This document shows, in pieces, positions 1-10,800 of a stretch of DNA of 27,500 nt. The stretch spans positions 1 through 27,500 of the forward strand of contig LUCW03000212.1 of assembly GCA_001586965.3 (NCBI GenBank). The letters run 5' to 3'. The notes below the pieces were generated by a model. It was given only the letters and a program-made list of their open reading frames with translations. It had not been told where the DNA came from and did no database searches. Source of the DNA: Sphaeroforma sirkka. Taxonomy: Eukaryota > Opisthokonta > Ichthyosporea > Ichthyophonida. Position 1 is the stretch's first letter. Every line of letters begins with the position of its first letter. The translations under genes were made by a program, and so were the position numbers.

Positions 1-53
1 ACTCGTATTAGTAGATTCTTTCTTCATCCTCGTCGTCCACACGTCGTTAATCC

Positions 54-112
54 AATCTAAATCGTTCAATTCAATCTAAATCGTTCGGATAATCTAAATC
101 GTTCAATTTGAT
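54..112. repeat. Three short direct repeats of about 20 bp
   Basis: The core AATCTAAATCGTTC occurs three times in a row with short variable tails (CAATTC, GGAT, CAATTTG). It lies in the 3' non-coding part of the retroelement, or just outside it. Its role is unknown. Confidence 0.8.
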
Positions 113-210
113 GCGACATTCTCTGTTCGCATTGTCTTTCAATTGTTATACTTATAACAAAAAAAATATGTGCCAGCTACTGACTAATTCATATTCTGTA
201 GCTTTCTCTG

Positions 211-437
211 TAATTACTAATAAACTAAAAACTTCTATGGTAAGTTAAAAATGTAGTAAGTATACGCGAGATAACTGTATCTCAACGTTCTCCCTCCTCA
301 GGAGGGGACGTTGTTCATTTATTAGTAATTATAAACAGTAATCCTAAAATGACTGACTCTTAAATGAGTCATTAGTCATGTGCTGTAAAACCAGCAAAAC
401 CTAAAACCCAGTTTATCAGATTATTCTGATAAACTGT
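211..437. repeat. Cluster of inverted repeats at the retroelement 3' side
   Basis: A perfect 14-bp inverted repeat (TAATTACTAATAAA near 211-225, reverse complement near 318-332) encloses a near-perfect hairpin centred on CTCCTCAGGAG at 283-316. It is followed by an imperfect hairpin at 348-378 (ATGACTGACTC versus GAGTCATTAGTCAT) and a perfect 11-bp stem at 409-437 (CAGTTTATCAG / CTGATAAACTG). The last stem overlaps the end of the C-terminal reading frame. They could be RNA structures or terminal-repeat remnants. Confidence 0.7.
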
Positions 438-1598
438 AAAACTTGTAATAAACCTAAAATAATCAAATAAATATAAGTACTTGTATTCTGACCACAAGCG
501 TCGGTATACTTCACGTATGGTTTCTTTCAGCGCCGGGTGATCAAGCCCTGCACGAATAGCCATTTTATAAGTATGCTCATATGCTCGATGCGTTAAATTA
601 TGTATAATTTTAACTCTACTTTCGAGCTCCTCTAAGTCAGTCAGATTCTGCGTAACGCTGGCTGGATGAACCATAGTCCTGTTGGAAAGGGCAACCTCAA
701 TATCAGGAGGGGTAGACTCCTGAGATACATAATTGACAACATTAGATTGTTGAAGTATCTTCTTCAGTTGTTTCGCAACTCCTGGCTGTTCTTTAAGCAG
801 CGCTTTAAGTAGTTGAGTGCGAGCTTCAGGTTCTCTTAGAGTTTTGAGTCTTTAATCCATGGCCTTAGCTAGTTCCATGTTTTTACGATCTAATGCCGTT
901 TTAATCGGCATTACCTCGACTGCAATCTTGTTGGGTGCATGTGTTGTACGAGTCTTGAGCTTTTGTTCAAACTCTTTAGACTCCTCTAGTTTAGCTAAGA
1001 ATTCGGTTGAGGGTTTCCACTTAGTGGTACCTGCAGGACCGATGCGACAAACAATGGTGTGTTTCCAAGGTGTCTTCTTAATAGAATAGGATCCCTGATA
1101 CAAGAACGTGTCGGTTTCACGGTCGACATAAATAGGTTCGTCTTGAATCATATTAATTAAATCACGTATCCATGGGTCAGAGTTACGTAAGGGACAACAC
1201 AGCGTAATGGTAGATTTAGTAATATTAACATAATTTAACAACTGTGCGATAAGTTGACAAGGTGGGTTAGCCCACGCATTATGCTTTGATAAGTCAAGCT
1301 GAAATGCATCACCTTTAGGATGAGTCAACGACCTATATTCAGAAACCTGTTTGTTATGTTCTGCGGCGAACATATCAACAGTAAATGGACCCCATCGTGA
1401 TTGAGCGAAGTGAAACCATTTCTTATTTAGCATCCAATCGGTTGCTAATAACTCCTTGACTGTTTTCTGGTAGTCGGGCACAAGTCGAGAGAGCATGTCA
1501 GGAAGATGGTTATGTATTCCTGGTATGTGTGTTATATTAAAAGCGAACTTGGCAATAATGTCATGCCAGCGGCTCACCAACTGTGAATCAGGGTTCAT
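372..1598 (-). pseudogene. RNase H tail, methylase-like domain and C-terminal extension of the retroelement
   Basis: The frame begins with the end of RNase H (NPDSQLVSRWHDIIAKF, then HIPGIHNHLPDMLSR). It continues into a module with WGPFTVDMFAAEHN, a conserved tyrosine/serine stretch and AWANPPCQLI, which matches the layout of the methylase-like domain of DIRS elements (NPP motif). A single in-frame TAA at 852-854 splits the frame; on both sides the same frame stays open, giving a further 159 codons that end at 372. That last part is charged and helical-looking and I do not recognise it; it lacks the R-H-R-Y residues expected of a tyrosine recombinase. The RNase H start lies in another frame, with the frame change at an A6 run near 1608. 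Confidence 0.7.
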
Positions 1599-2819
1599 AT
1601 CTTTTTTAAGTATGTTAAAGACTTTTGATCACAGGCGACAGTAAAGTAACTTCCATAAAGGTAGTCTTTAAACTGTCTTAGCGCAGTAACTATAGTAAGG
1701 AGCTCTTGTTTAACGGTAGGGTAATTCCGTTGACTCTTATTATAACTCTTGCTAAAGAATTGTATGTAGCGCGGTTTACCATTTATCGTTTGGTAAAGCA
1801 CTCCACCTACCGCTCGATCTGAAGCGTCGGTTGCTACTTGGAATGGGATACCATCCACAGGGGTACTGCATGATGGGTGCGTCCATTACTTTACTTTTGA
1901 CTAGTTTATATGCATCATCACATTCTTTTAGTCCAAAGCTTTCCTAAAAGTCCTTTGTGCAACCGTAGGTGACTGAAAGGCTTTAAGTAATGAGAAGGAT
2001 GCGGTACCGAATCCGAGAAGAAGTTAACAAACCCACACACAGAGTTCACATCTCTTCCAGTAATTGGTGTTGATAAATCCAACAGAAACTGTTTCTTGCC
2101 AGGATCAATTTCTACCCCTGCTGCAGATACTTTGTAGCCAAGTAAGTGTATAGTATCTTTAGCAAAAGAACACTTGTCTTCGTTAATCTTAAGTTTAGCA
2201 TGATTAAGTCGCTTTAAGACTTCTTTAACGAGTTTAGCATGTTCATATGCTGTCTTTGTAAAGATAACTATATCATCTAAATAGACTGATACGTTATACG
2301 ACAGGTCCGCAAATAGTTCCATCATAACTTGTTGGAAGAAAGAAGGTAACATGTGTAAGCCTTCAGGTGCACCTTTAAACTGGTACTTCTTACCTTGCCA
2401 AGTAAAGGAAAAGTATTTCCTATGAGGCTCATATATCTGTAGTTGATGGAATGCAGCTTTTTAAGTCCATCTTGGAAAAGATAGTCGCACCCTCCATTTT
2501 TGCGTAGTATCTCGCTTATCTTAGGTAAGGGAAAACTATGTTGCGGAATTAGTTTGTTGATTGGCGACAGGTCTAGTACTACTCTTGTTTTACTAAACGT
2601 TCCATCAGATTTATATTGATCGACCGCTAAGAGAGCTAAGTTAACTGGGGTTGCATCATAATTGATTTCAATTAGACCCTGTTTTAACCAATCTTCGATT
2701 TGGGTTTTGACAACGTCTTTGTGTCTCCAACTCACGTAGTTATGTGAAGGACACTTTAACTTAGAGAAGTCGACGTTTATTAAGTCAAGTCTAACGTACC
2801 CATTAGAGAACTTAAACAT
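1500..2819 (-). pseudogene. Reverse transcriptase-RNase H of the retroelement, frameshifted
   Basis: The frame at 2819-2322 carries the fingers/palm start (TRVVLDLSPINKLIPQHSFPLPKI). The frame at 2352-1918 carries the catalytic YLDDIVIFTKT and LGYKVSAAGVEIDPGK. The frame at 1858-1595 is the RNase H N-terminus with ATDASDRAVGG and YPTVKQELLTIV. The middle of the palm, with the first catalytic aspartate, is read in two further frames around 2500-2350. Breaks fall at A5 runs near 2494 and 2460, somewhere in 1950-1860, and at an A6 run near 1608. RT and RNase H would copy the element's RNA into DNA in a gag particle. Similarity is to the Ty3-clade/DIRS group, not to LINE or Ty1 RTs. Confidence 0.85.
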
Positions 2820-2849
2820 ACACCAGTCAGTTATTGCAATCTTCCTGTT

Positions 2850-3306
2850 TCATATAATTAAGTCCATAATTATATCGGTAAAGTGCGGAATCATATCCTT
2901 TGCTTCACCTTCCGGAGGTTTAGGTATCTTTAACATATTATCATCTGACTGATCTTTATTCGGGTCTAGCCCATTAGGCAGACCAGTGAGTGTTATACCT
3001 AAACTGAGAAGATCAGTCATACCTATAATTGAATCGTATTTCTGAGACATGTCAGTAACGATTAGGTGAGTCTTCACTTCTCTTCTATCTGACAGCATTA
3101 TGTGTGCATAGTCAATGGCTTGTTCGCAAGTAGTAACTTTGCCATTTCCCAAGATTAAATCAGTTGTTTCGTTATGGACAGCCATATCTGTAGCGTAGGC
3201 TACTCGGCGTGAGATAGCAGAGACTTCAGCCCCTGGATCAAATAGTGCCATAACTTTTTCTCCATTTACGAAAACTGCTTGAAAGATACGTTCATCTCCT
3301 TTGGTA
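2850..3306 (-). pseudogene. Retropepsin-like protease of the retroelement
   Basis: A short domain reads ALFDPGAEVSAIS, followed about 75 residues later by SIIGMTDLLSLGITL. This is the arrangement of a retroviral-type aspartic protease: an active-site D-x-G-A loop, then a hydrophobic-hydrophobic-G motif. The central residue of the loop is proline (DPGA) where DSG or DTG is usual. The domain lies between gag and RT, as expected for a Ty3-type polyprotein. An in-frame TAA near 3317 separates it from the upstream sequence, so polyprotein continuity is lost. DIRS elements usually lack this domain, which makes its pairing with the methylase-like module notable. Confidence 0.7.
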
Positions 3307-3362
3307 TGGATTTAATTGACCATTTTCTCATAATCTTGCTCTAGTGCACACATATGGTACTG

Positions 3363-5307
3363 TCAGTGCTTAACTTGGACGTCCGGTAAGTCCTTGCAAT
3401 CCTCTTTGTGCCAACCGTTAGTACTCTTGCAAATAGCACACTCTTTCATATAGTGTCCAAAATCTGGCTTGCCTGGTGCACACTTAACAGGGTCGCGTCT
3501 ACCATTCCACTTGCCATTACGTTTTGTTAGGTTGTAACCACACTTCTTGCAAGGCGCTCTTACCTTCTTTTCACCTTTCGGTTTGGTAGAAGTAGAGCCA
3601 GTACCCCCTCCAGTAGTAGTGCGAGGTTTCTTAGTATTACGCGCAGTGGTAGTCTCTACTGCGTTACGCTTAGTGGGCTGAGTGTAGCTCGTGGTACTAA
3701 GTACTCTAGTAGAGGGATTGGTATGCTTGTGAACTATCTTCTCAAAGACAGACCAAGGCATAGATCGCAAATCACCATAGGCGATGATGTCATCATTAGC
3801 TCCCAGAGTCTCCATCATCTGACAAATTAATGAATATTTGCCAGTATAGGTACGACCACCCATCCGAGTATTCATATGTGTCATATGAGCTAGAGCACCT
3901 CGAATAGTGGTATCGTTCGCAAAGAACTTGCGAGACTCTAGAAGTTCACGGTCACGTGCATCTTCAAAAAAGGTGTTAAGTATACTATCACGCAACTGGT
4001 GCCAGGGTAGGACTTTCAGTTGGGCTCATGGGCCTTCAAGATAGTTCGCCATTCACCTGACTCACAGAAATAAACAAAGGCATTGGCAGACTCCTTAGGT
4101 TGGTCGAAGGCCTTCAGTATCTCCACTGTACTCTCACTAGTAGAGAAATCGACCTCAGCCTGCGCGTTACCTAGCTGCTTTATAAAGCTTGGTTTTAAGT
4201 GTTCACGAGGCTCATGCTCAGTGCTAGGGGCTGTTAGTGCCATGTTATCCACTCTCCTATCGTCAAGGTCAGAGTCATTCAATAGACGGTCCTCAAGGAC
4301 TTGCATACCAGAGCGTAATAGCCTGAGACGAGTATGTCTGGTTCTCACTTCCTCATCCTCAGGATTAGAGGGAACTCTCTAACGAGGTACTGGTGTAGCG
4401 ATTGCCAAAATCGTGATTACCAGGGTTAGTTGGCAAATGAGGGTCGATATTACGAGGATGGTAAGCCTCATCGAGTTCCATACGATCATATCCTCTGACA
4501 GGGTTAGGTTTGTCAAGAGGATGATCAATGGTAGCATCAGAGCTATAGAGATTGAATTTTGAAATATTTTCTCTCTCGCCAGTGGTAACTGGCTTAGTAG
4601 TAAACATACTGGCTGGTAAACCAGTAGGTCTTGGGTTCGAAACTGGGCCCGAATTTTTTCTTCTTCTTCGGTATAGGAAGAATATCAGCCAAGTGGGACA
4701 CGATAGAGGGGTCCACAACTGCTGCTGCCGCTAGCTCCTTCAAGAGCGCTTCAGTGCGGTTCAATTGGCGTCGAGATTGAGAGGATCCAACCACTCGTTG
4801 TCGAGTTATGGCGTCCTCAGCTTCGGCCCCAAGATTTGAGCTGAATGGAATGGCTTCTCCATCGATGGCGAAACCGAAATTTTCGGACAGGTCCAATACT
4901 TCCTTTTCACGCCGGATTTGTGCTGGAGTGTCCTTTAGATGTGGAGTTATAATGCCCCCGACATTCGTATCCACGAATTTTCCAGCCTTTCGACGTTTAT
5001 CCCCAATATTTGACGGCACGTGGTCAGGGGGCAAGCTGGGGTCCTGAGCTTCACTCCTAGGAGATACACGGACGCTGGCGAGCCTTTCCGCGGTAGTAGA
5101 TACCTCTTCTTCCAAGGCTTTAGGATCCGACGAGTCATCCTCAGAATAATCCTCTGTACCAACCTCAGAATTTGCTTCCCCAACAGTATCCTCGGCAGGC
5201 TCAACTCCAGACAGGCTAGGTGTTTCCACAGGGACCTCAGGAACCTCGGCAGGCTTAGCAGGCTTAGAGCTAGCGGCTCCCTTGCCTTTAGAAGTACCCT
5301 TAGCCAT
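3363..5307 (-). pseudogene. Gag-like protein of the retroelement, frameshifted
   Basis: The likely start is MAKGTSKGKG at 5307. A low-complexity acidic and lysine/proline-rich N-terminus is followed by a charged region. The frame changes near 4670 (A6 run next to a run of lysine codons), near 4360 and near 4010. The last segment (3995-3363) has a basic stretch (TKKPRTTTGGG) and a cysteine-rich tail: CKKCGYN, CAPGKPDFGHYMKEC, CAICKSTNGWHKEDC. These CxxC/CxxxH groupings suggest nucleic-acid-binding zinc knuckles, though not the standard CX2CX4HX4C spacing. I infer gag from position and the Cys tail; I could not identify a capsid fold. Confidence 0.6.
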
Positions 5308-5669
5308 AGTATTTGCTGGATAGTAAATCGATGTCAGACAGTCTAGAAGCAGTACACTACTGTAACTACTATTTAACTGAAAAATATGTAAACTTCGATG
5401 GAAATTACTAGGTTTCAAACTATATTAAACTAAAATACAATTTAGTCAGTTAGGATTTAGCAGTGGTAGCTTGTGTAAGAATGATCGGGACTGCCTCTTG
5501 TTAAGAGCCTAAATATCCTCGATCACACAGGGCGTACCTCTAGCTGTTCTTTATTGAATAATTTTCACTAGAAGTACTAAGTGTTCATGACCACTTGCCT
5601 AATTTGTAAATAGACATAATAACGTAAGTCACGTTAATACATTAGCTGATATAAATAAAGTTCCATCTG

Positions 5670-5920
5670 AAGAAAAGTTAAAAAAAAAAAAAAGACTTAT
5701 TGGATTTTGGAGATTGGCGGGAGGACCAAAATCTATAAGTAGTAGTTCGGAGATTATAAAATTTAGTTTATAATATCCTACATCTACTAATGTCTCAAAT
5801 AGGTCCAAGTAGATGAGTCATACCAAATACCCAGGCTATTGGAGCCATCAAAGTGAATTTAGAACACTTTGGAAATATTGGATAAAGAGCTTGTACTAAA
5901 TTATTTAAAATACAAAAAAA
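5670..5920. other. AT-rich non-coding flank with A-runs
   Basis: There is an A14 run near 5680, an A10-12 run near 5912 and a small palindrome (TTATAAA / TTTATAA) near 5753. The right boundary of the retroelement probably lies here or slightly left, but no duplicated target site could be recognised. Confidence 0.4.
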
Positions 5921-5929
5921 AAAACCAAT

Positions 5930-6717
5930 GTATTATCTCAATTGATCTTGATATTTTAGACTGACCGGAGGCCGTATTTCTACAGTAACGAATTACGACT
6001 ACCGCACCGACGGCTGTCTCTGCCCTGTCTGCCCCGGTAACCACTAGTTTACTACCAGCCACTTTACCTGCATCCAACAACTGATTCGACGCATCCTGGT
6101 AGGTCCAAAACTGCCGCCCATTGGCCCTGACCTCCTTCAGCAATTACAGAAGTGCCACGACTTCCACGGTATCTGGACCCTCCACGAACACCTTGGATCT
6201 TTTCTTCAGCATGTTGAAGAACCACCGTACCCTCACCCGTCCTTGACACATCAACAGATGTTCCCCATACCCCGGCGAATCACGCTGTTGAAGTACTACT
6301 TCCAAATTTCGGTTCAAACCAAATCATCGCGCTTGTTGGTTCCGCCTATGATACTTCCGATCCAGGCCAGCCAATTCATCCGTGGTCTGGTGCGACATTG
6401 GCTTACCCCCATTCTCGCTCCTCGACCGGATTATGACGGATAACCTGGTCCTTCTCGGTCTTTCATACCATGCACTAACCCATTCCATGGCACTATACGG
6501 CGTAGACCCGATCCGTACCACAGAGGTGGGTACTCTACTTAGTAGGTCAGCAAGCGAATATATGGAACATTCGATAGTAACAGAGTTTTGTCAACACCGG
6601 CCCGAATTGACTCAGCACATATCTTCCATTGTCGACTCACTTGGCCAAAGCTTCAAACGGGAATTTACTGACCACTTCTTCCCATCAATTTTTTCTGAAC
6701 CACTACAGCGACTATGA
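5930..6717 (+). pseudogene. Decayed coding sequence of unknown identity
   Basis: One plus-strand frame is open from about 5940 to 6443 except for a single TAG near 6048. It then continues in another frame to a stop at about 6716. The first part has a Cys/His cluster (CLCPVCPGNH). The middle reads like ordinary protein (IRRILVGPKLPPIGPDLLQQ, then RRITLLKYYFQISVQTKS), and the last part contains SMALYGVDPIRTTEVGTLLS and ends SEPLQRL. Residue use is balanced and not repeat-derived, and there is no good start codon. I do not recognise the family; a gag-like fragment of another retroelement or a dead host exon are both possible. Competing minus-strand frames over the same bases are shorter. Confidence 0.4.
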
Positions 6718-7259
6718 GAGCCATACCATATGTTCATACATTGTAACATACATACTTGCCATTTTTGAAATAAATAATATTATCCCTAATAACCTCAGTA
6801 TAGTTTTATTGTGGACCTTCCCTATTCCATCGAGTCAGTTCATCTATGAGCAAGTGCATGGTCTGTGTTTACTTCGTACGTGTAAGAATACGGAATAAAC
6901 TCGTGCTTGGAGCATCGAGCGCGATGACGGCTTTCGCAGCAGGCGATAGACTCGTTCCTCAATAATTTAGTACCGAACTGTTCGTTATATTTGGTACAAA
7001 ATCGCGGTGTCAACTGGAGCCGGAGCTCGGGGCTGGACAGTGGACATACCGGAGGCTACCTGCCGGCTATTTATGCCGTTGATGTCTACTGATTATAAAC
7101 CGCCAAATTTTAATTTGGTATTTACGCATCAGTTTTGGCTGATATACAGTGGAGTGTCTATACAGTAACCTTCAGACTTCGGTACAGTACGCGATAGAAT
7201 AATTTACCGTACATTGTACTATATATACAATACACGCTCTGTCGTGTCCGCAAAGCAGG
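6718..7259. other. Intergenic region upstream of the bZIP gene
   Basis: No coding signal is visible. A TATATATA stretch at about 7219-7227 lies some 35 bases before the proposed ATG and could be a core promoter or 5' UTR element. A near-palindrome (CCAAATTTTAATTTGG) lies near 7102. Confidence 0.4.
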
Positions 7260-7564
7260 ATGAGCCGTAAACTGAACGTACCACCACCGCTAAATCGGCT
7301 GTCTCTGACCAACAGCGATGCTACTGTAGTAGGTGAGTATATGTACGCATAGATGCATGTTAATATATTTAAAGATTCCTCAGGTGTTATGTATTTGTTT
7401 GCAAGCTACGATAGTTGAGTATGTGTATATATTGAAGCAGGTGATTGTATATATTAATGCTGTAGCCGATGAGCATATGTACGTATAGAAGTAGATGAGT
7501 ATATATTTGCAGGCTGCAGCAAATGAGTGTCTGCAAGGAGGCGAGTAGATCTTTGTATGCAACA

Positions 7565-7630
<66 letters not shown>

Positions 7631-7783
7631 GTATGTACATACATGCACACACATATATATATATATACACACACGCATAACACACACACACGCACGCACA
7701 CGCACACACACACAATCTCTCTCTCTCTCTCTCACAAACACACATTATATATATATATATGTTTATATATATATATATATATC

Positions 7784-7870
<87 letters not shown>

Positions 7871-10800
7871 CGCATACATACATACACATACATACATACA
7901 CATACATACATACATGCATGTACATACATACATACATACATACATTACATGCGTACATACATACATGCGTACATGGACACATACATACATTACCCTTTAC
8001 ATACAACATACATACCACACACACACACACACTTACACACATCATCACACATATATATATATATATACATATACATTCATATATATATATATATAGATAT
8101 ATATTTTAAATGCATGCCATAGCAGGTAAAGGTATGTATGTATCCTTTTATAGGTTATTGTTAATAGCCAGTAGAGAAAGTGTAAACGATATGATTATGC
8201 GTGTGTATAGGTATGCAGAATCGTACGACTGTTTTATGCGGCAGGTTTTCGTTGTCTTCTCACATTTCGCCATCACAAAACTGTGTGTTGTGGTATCATC
8301 GACTGTTGATGCATAGACATTACAGGGTCTGGTTTGTATCTTCAATATTATCACAAGTGTACGTATGATTAGTCTGCTAAACCAAAATATAGGACGTTAT
8401 TGCACTTACACGGGAAATCAAGTGGATCACATACCAAAGTGTAGTAAGAAACTGAAGATTTTCTGATTTAGAAAATCTCATTTCCTGATTTAGTAAATCT
8501 CAGGCGTATGCTTAACATGCAAGCTACAACTAGTATGCACCGTATCTCAGCTGTATATTGACTTCTCTAAGAATGGAGTGCTAGTGCCTTTGAAGTACAA
8601 ATACTATCACGATACGAGTGTTTTTTTTTAACTGTATTTGCCTGGCCGTGGCCGTATCCGTGCCTTTGTAGTCAATCACTATCCGATGGCTGAATCGGCA
8701 TAGCCGACACTTGGAAGCGACGCTAGTAGCCATAAACCAAAACCACGTGATGGGTGTGTGCATGTAACTCATGCGGATCAGTTCACCTCCCTCTTTTACG
8801 CATGCAGGTGTCCCCGAGAATACACCTACACCAAATCGGCTAGCAGCTGCCCTACCGTCGGTATGTTTTCATTGTGTGAATAAACAGTCGAGTTGTACAA
8901 CACAAACATCAAATCCTAGTCGGTATGGCTATAGCATCACCTATATGTAGAGGTTTATCACGTCTATCAACCAGAATCACAAGAAACTTGCCTTTAGTTA
9001 AATTCTGTTAACATTTTGATAGTGAAATACCGTGTGGTCCTGACTCATAAATTTAGAGTAGGTGTAGCTTTTCGTGATATTCGAGTGCCAGATTGCTGCG
9101 TGCGACTGTGTGTATGCAAGCAAATCCTCGGTAGCCTGTACAATGAGCTGGGCATATGTTCTCTGCTGCTCTGTAGTTCTGGTATGAGACATCCACACCC
9201 GTCAACGAACCATAAGATCACATATCCATATATGAATATACCACAAACACGGATTCGCTTAAACAACCCACTCACCATCCGACATATACTCATATACTCG
9301 TGGGCTTGAACAGGCTTTACTGGACTTTGATGACGAGGAAGAGAACGAATTCACAGCACTTAAAACGGCTGCTATCAAGCCTACAGGCCACGACGTGTTT
9401 TCCCACAGGAAGAGCTCATTCGACGAGCAATTCCGTAAGGCCAGCGCAGGTAGGTGGCGTCTCGATAGCGATTACTAAGTTTGGTTTGGTACCGATGAGT
9501 TTCATACATACGATTGCACGCCTTTCAGTACAAGGGAGCACTTTCGACAGGTACTCAACGCCGAAAAACAAATACAATCAGAATGTATGTATGTATGAGC
9601 AGTACGTACAATTATTATGCAAGCATGGGGCTAGCATACTAAAACGTCTGATTCGATGTTCGAGTTCTCTCTAGTATTTCCGCATTACTTGTGCATCTGC
9701 TTTTATGGTGTATGCAAGTATTCCAGATATGGAGCACCTATGCCTGACAAGATTTCGGACCTAGAAGTTTCATTTTGCAATCCCATATGAACTGCTTGTT
9801 CCTGATTCTATCTTGCGGATTTAGTACCGTCCCAGCTCGGCGACCTATCATCAAACACTTCAGCCCAACGAATATTGCCGTCCTTGAACCATGAAGTTTC
9901 AGGGGGCTTTTGCTCCGCGTATCAAATTTACCTACTAATGTTTTCTTCGGCCCACCCATTTTCAAACCAATTACAGCACAAAGTGCTGGGCAAGGGGCAC
10001 GACGACTTGCTGTCACGGATAGGCTGAAGAATGTGCGAGAAAATACGCTAAGCGTACCTCTACAGGTCATCCCCAAACTGCCACCCGATCACAGGAATTC
10101 CAGGCACGGTGTCCAAGGGGATGGAGACGCAGATGTCAGTGCACGCACACGCACACGCACACGTACGGCTACTAGCCCTACACGGGCAACAGGCGCACAG
10201 CAGTCTCCAGGGACTGACAGGGGGCAGGACACAGTGCCGGATGGGAGTGACAGGGGGCAGGACACAGGGCCGGATGGGAGTGACAGGGGGCAGGACAAAG
10301 GGCCGGATGGGGGTGACAGGGCTACAATGCCTGCGGAGGGTAGAGAAGACACGGACACACAGCCAAGTACAGCGGAGCCACAGGCCGACGATGCAGACAC
10401 ACTACAACCGGATGACAACAAACAGGCTATGGATAGCAAGTCACCGACGCCCAATCTGCCAGCGAGTTCCGGAGAGGTTGCAGGGTCACAGGATCAACCG
10501 GCAGCACACATGGCAAACGTGTCTCTGGTGCTCGAACGGAGCCAGCAACAGAGCCCAGCGCAGGAGAAAGGGAACGAACGGCAACCGCAGCAAACCTCAG
10601 AGGAGACGTATAAAAGCTCTGCACCACAGAATGACCAACAAGACGATCACGCGGTGTATGGCGAGACCCACACCCAGACCCAAACCCAAACACAAACACA
10701 AACTGGCAGCGACAACCACTTGAGCGGTCCAGCGAGAGAGGACAGGGCTGATCTTGACTCGGAAGCTCAGGCTATGCCACTACAAGCACAGCATGCGTCG

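Larger units (their letters stand above)
1..5700 (-). mobile_element. Degenerate retroelement (Ty3/DIRS-like), integrase not seen
   Basis: On the minus strand the order is gag-like protein, retropepsin, reverse transcriptase, RNase H, methylase-like domain and a C-terminal extension. The RT catalytic motif YLDD and the RNase H start (FQVATDASDRAVGGVLYQ) are clear Ty3-clade/DIRS-type signatures. The domain after RNase H (WGPFTVDMFAAEHN, later AWANPP) resembles the adenine-methylase-like module that follows RNase H in DIRS elements. Neither an HHCC/DDE integrase nor a tyrosine recombinase is visible; the element's 3' end may lie left of base 1. I found no matching pair of long terminal repeats, so both boundaries are approximate. 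Several frame changes and stops show that this copy is not intact as sequenced. Confidence 0.85.

Noticed and set aside
372..860. Tyrosine recombinase at the end of the retroelement
   Set aside because: No R-H-R-Y set or typical recombinase motif is visible in the C-terminal extension.
7380..8122. Long reading frames rich in Tyr/Ile/His/Cys/Val on both strands
   Set aside because: They are translations of TA, CA and CATA microsatellites inside bZIP intron 1.
9910..9976. In-frame extension of exon 4 upstream of 9977
   Set aside because: It contains the branch-like CTACTAAT and the pyrimidine tract; joining exon 3 at 9977 is the only phase-consistent option found.
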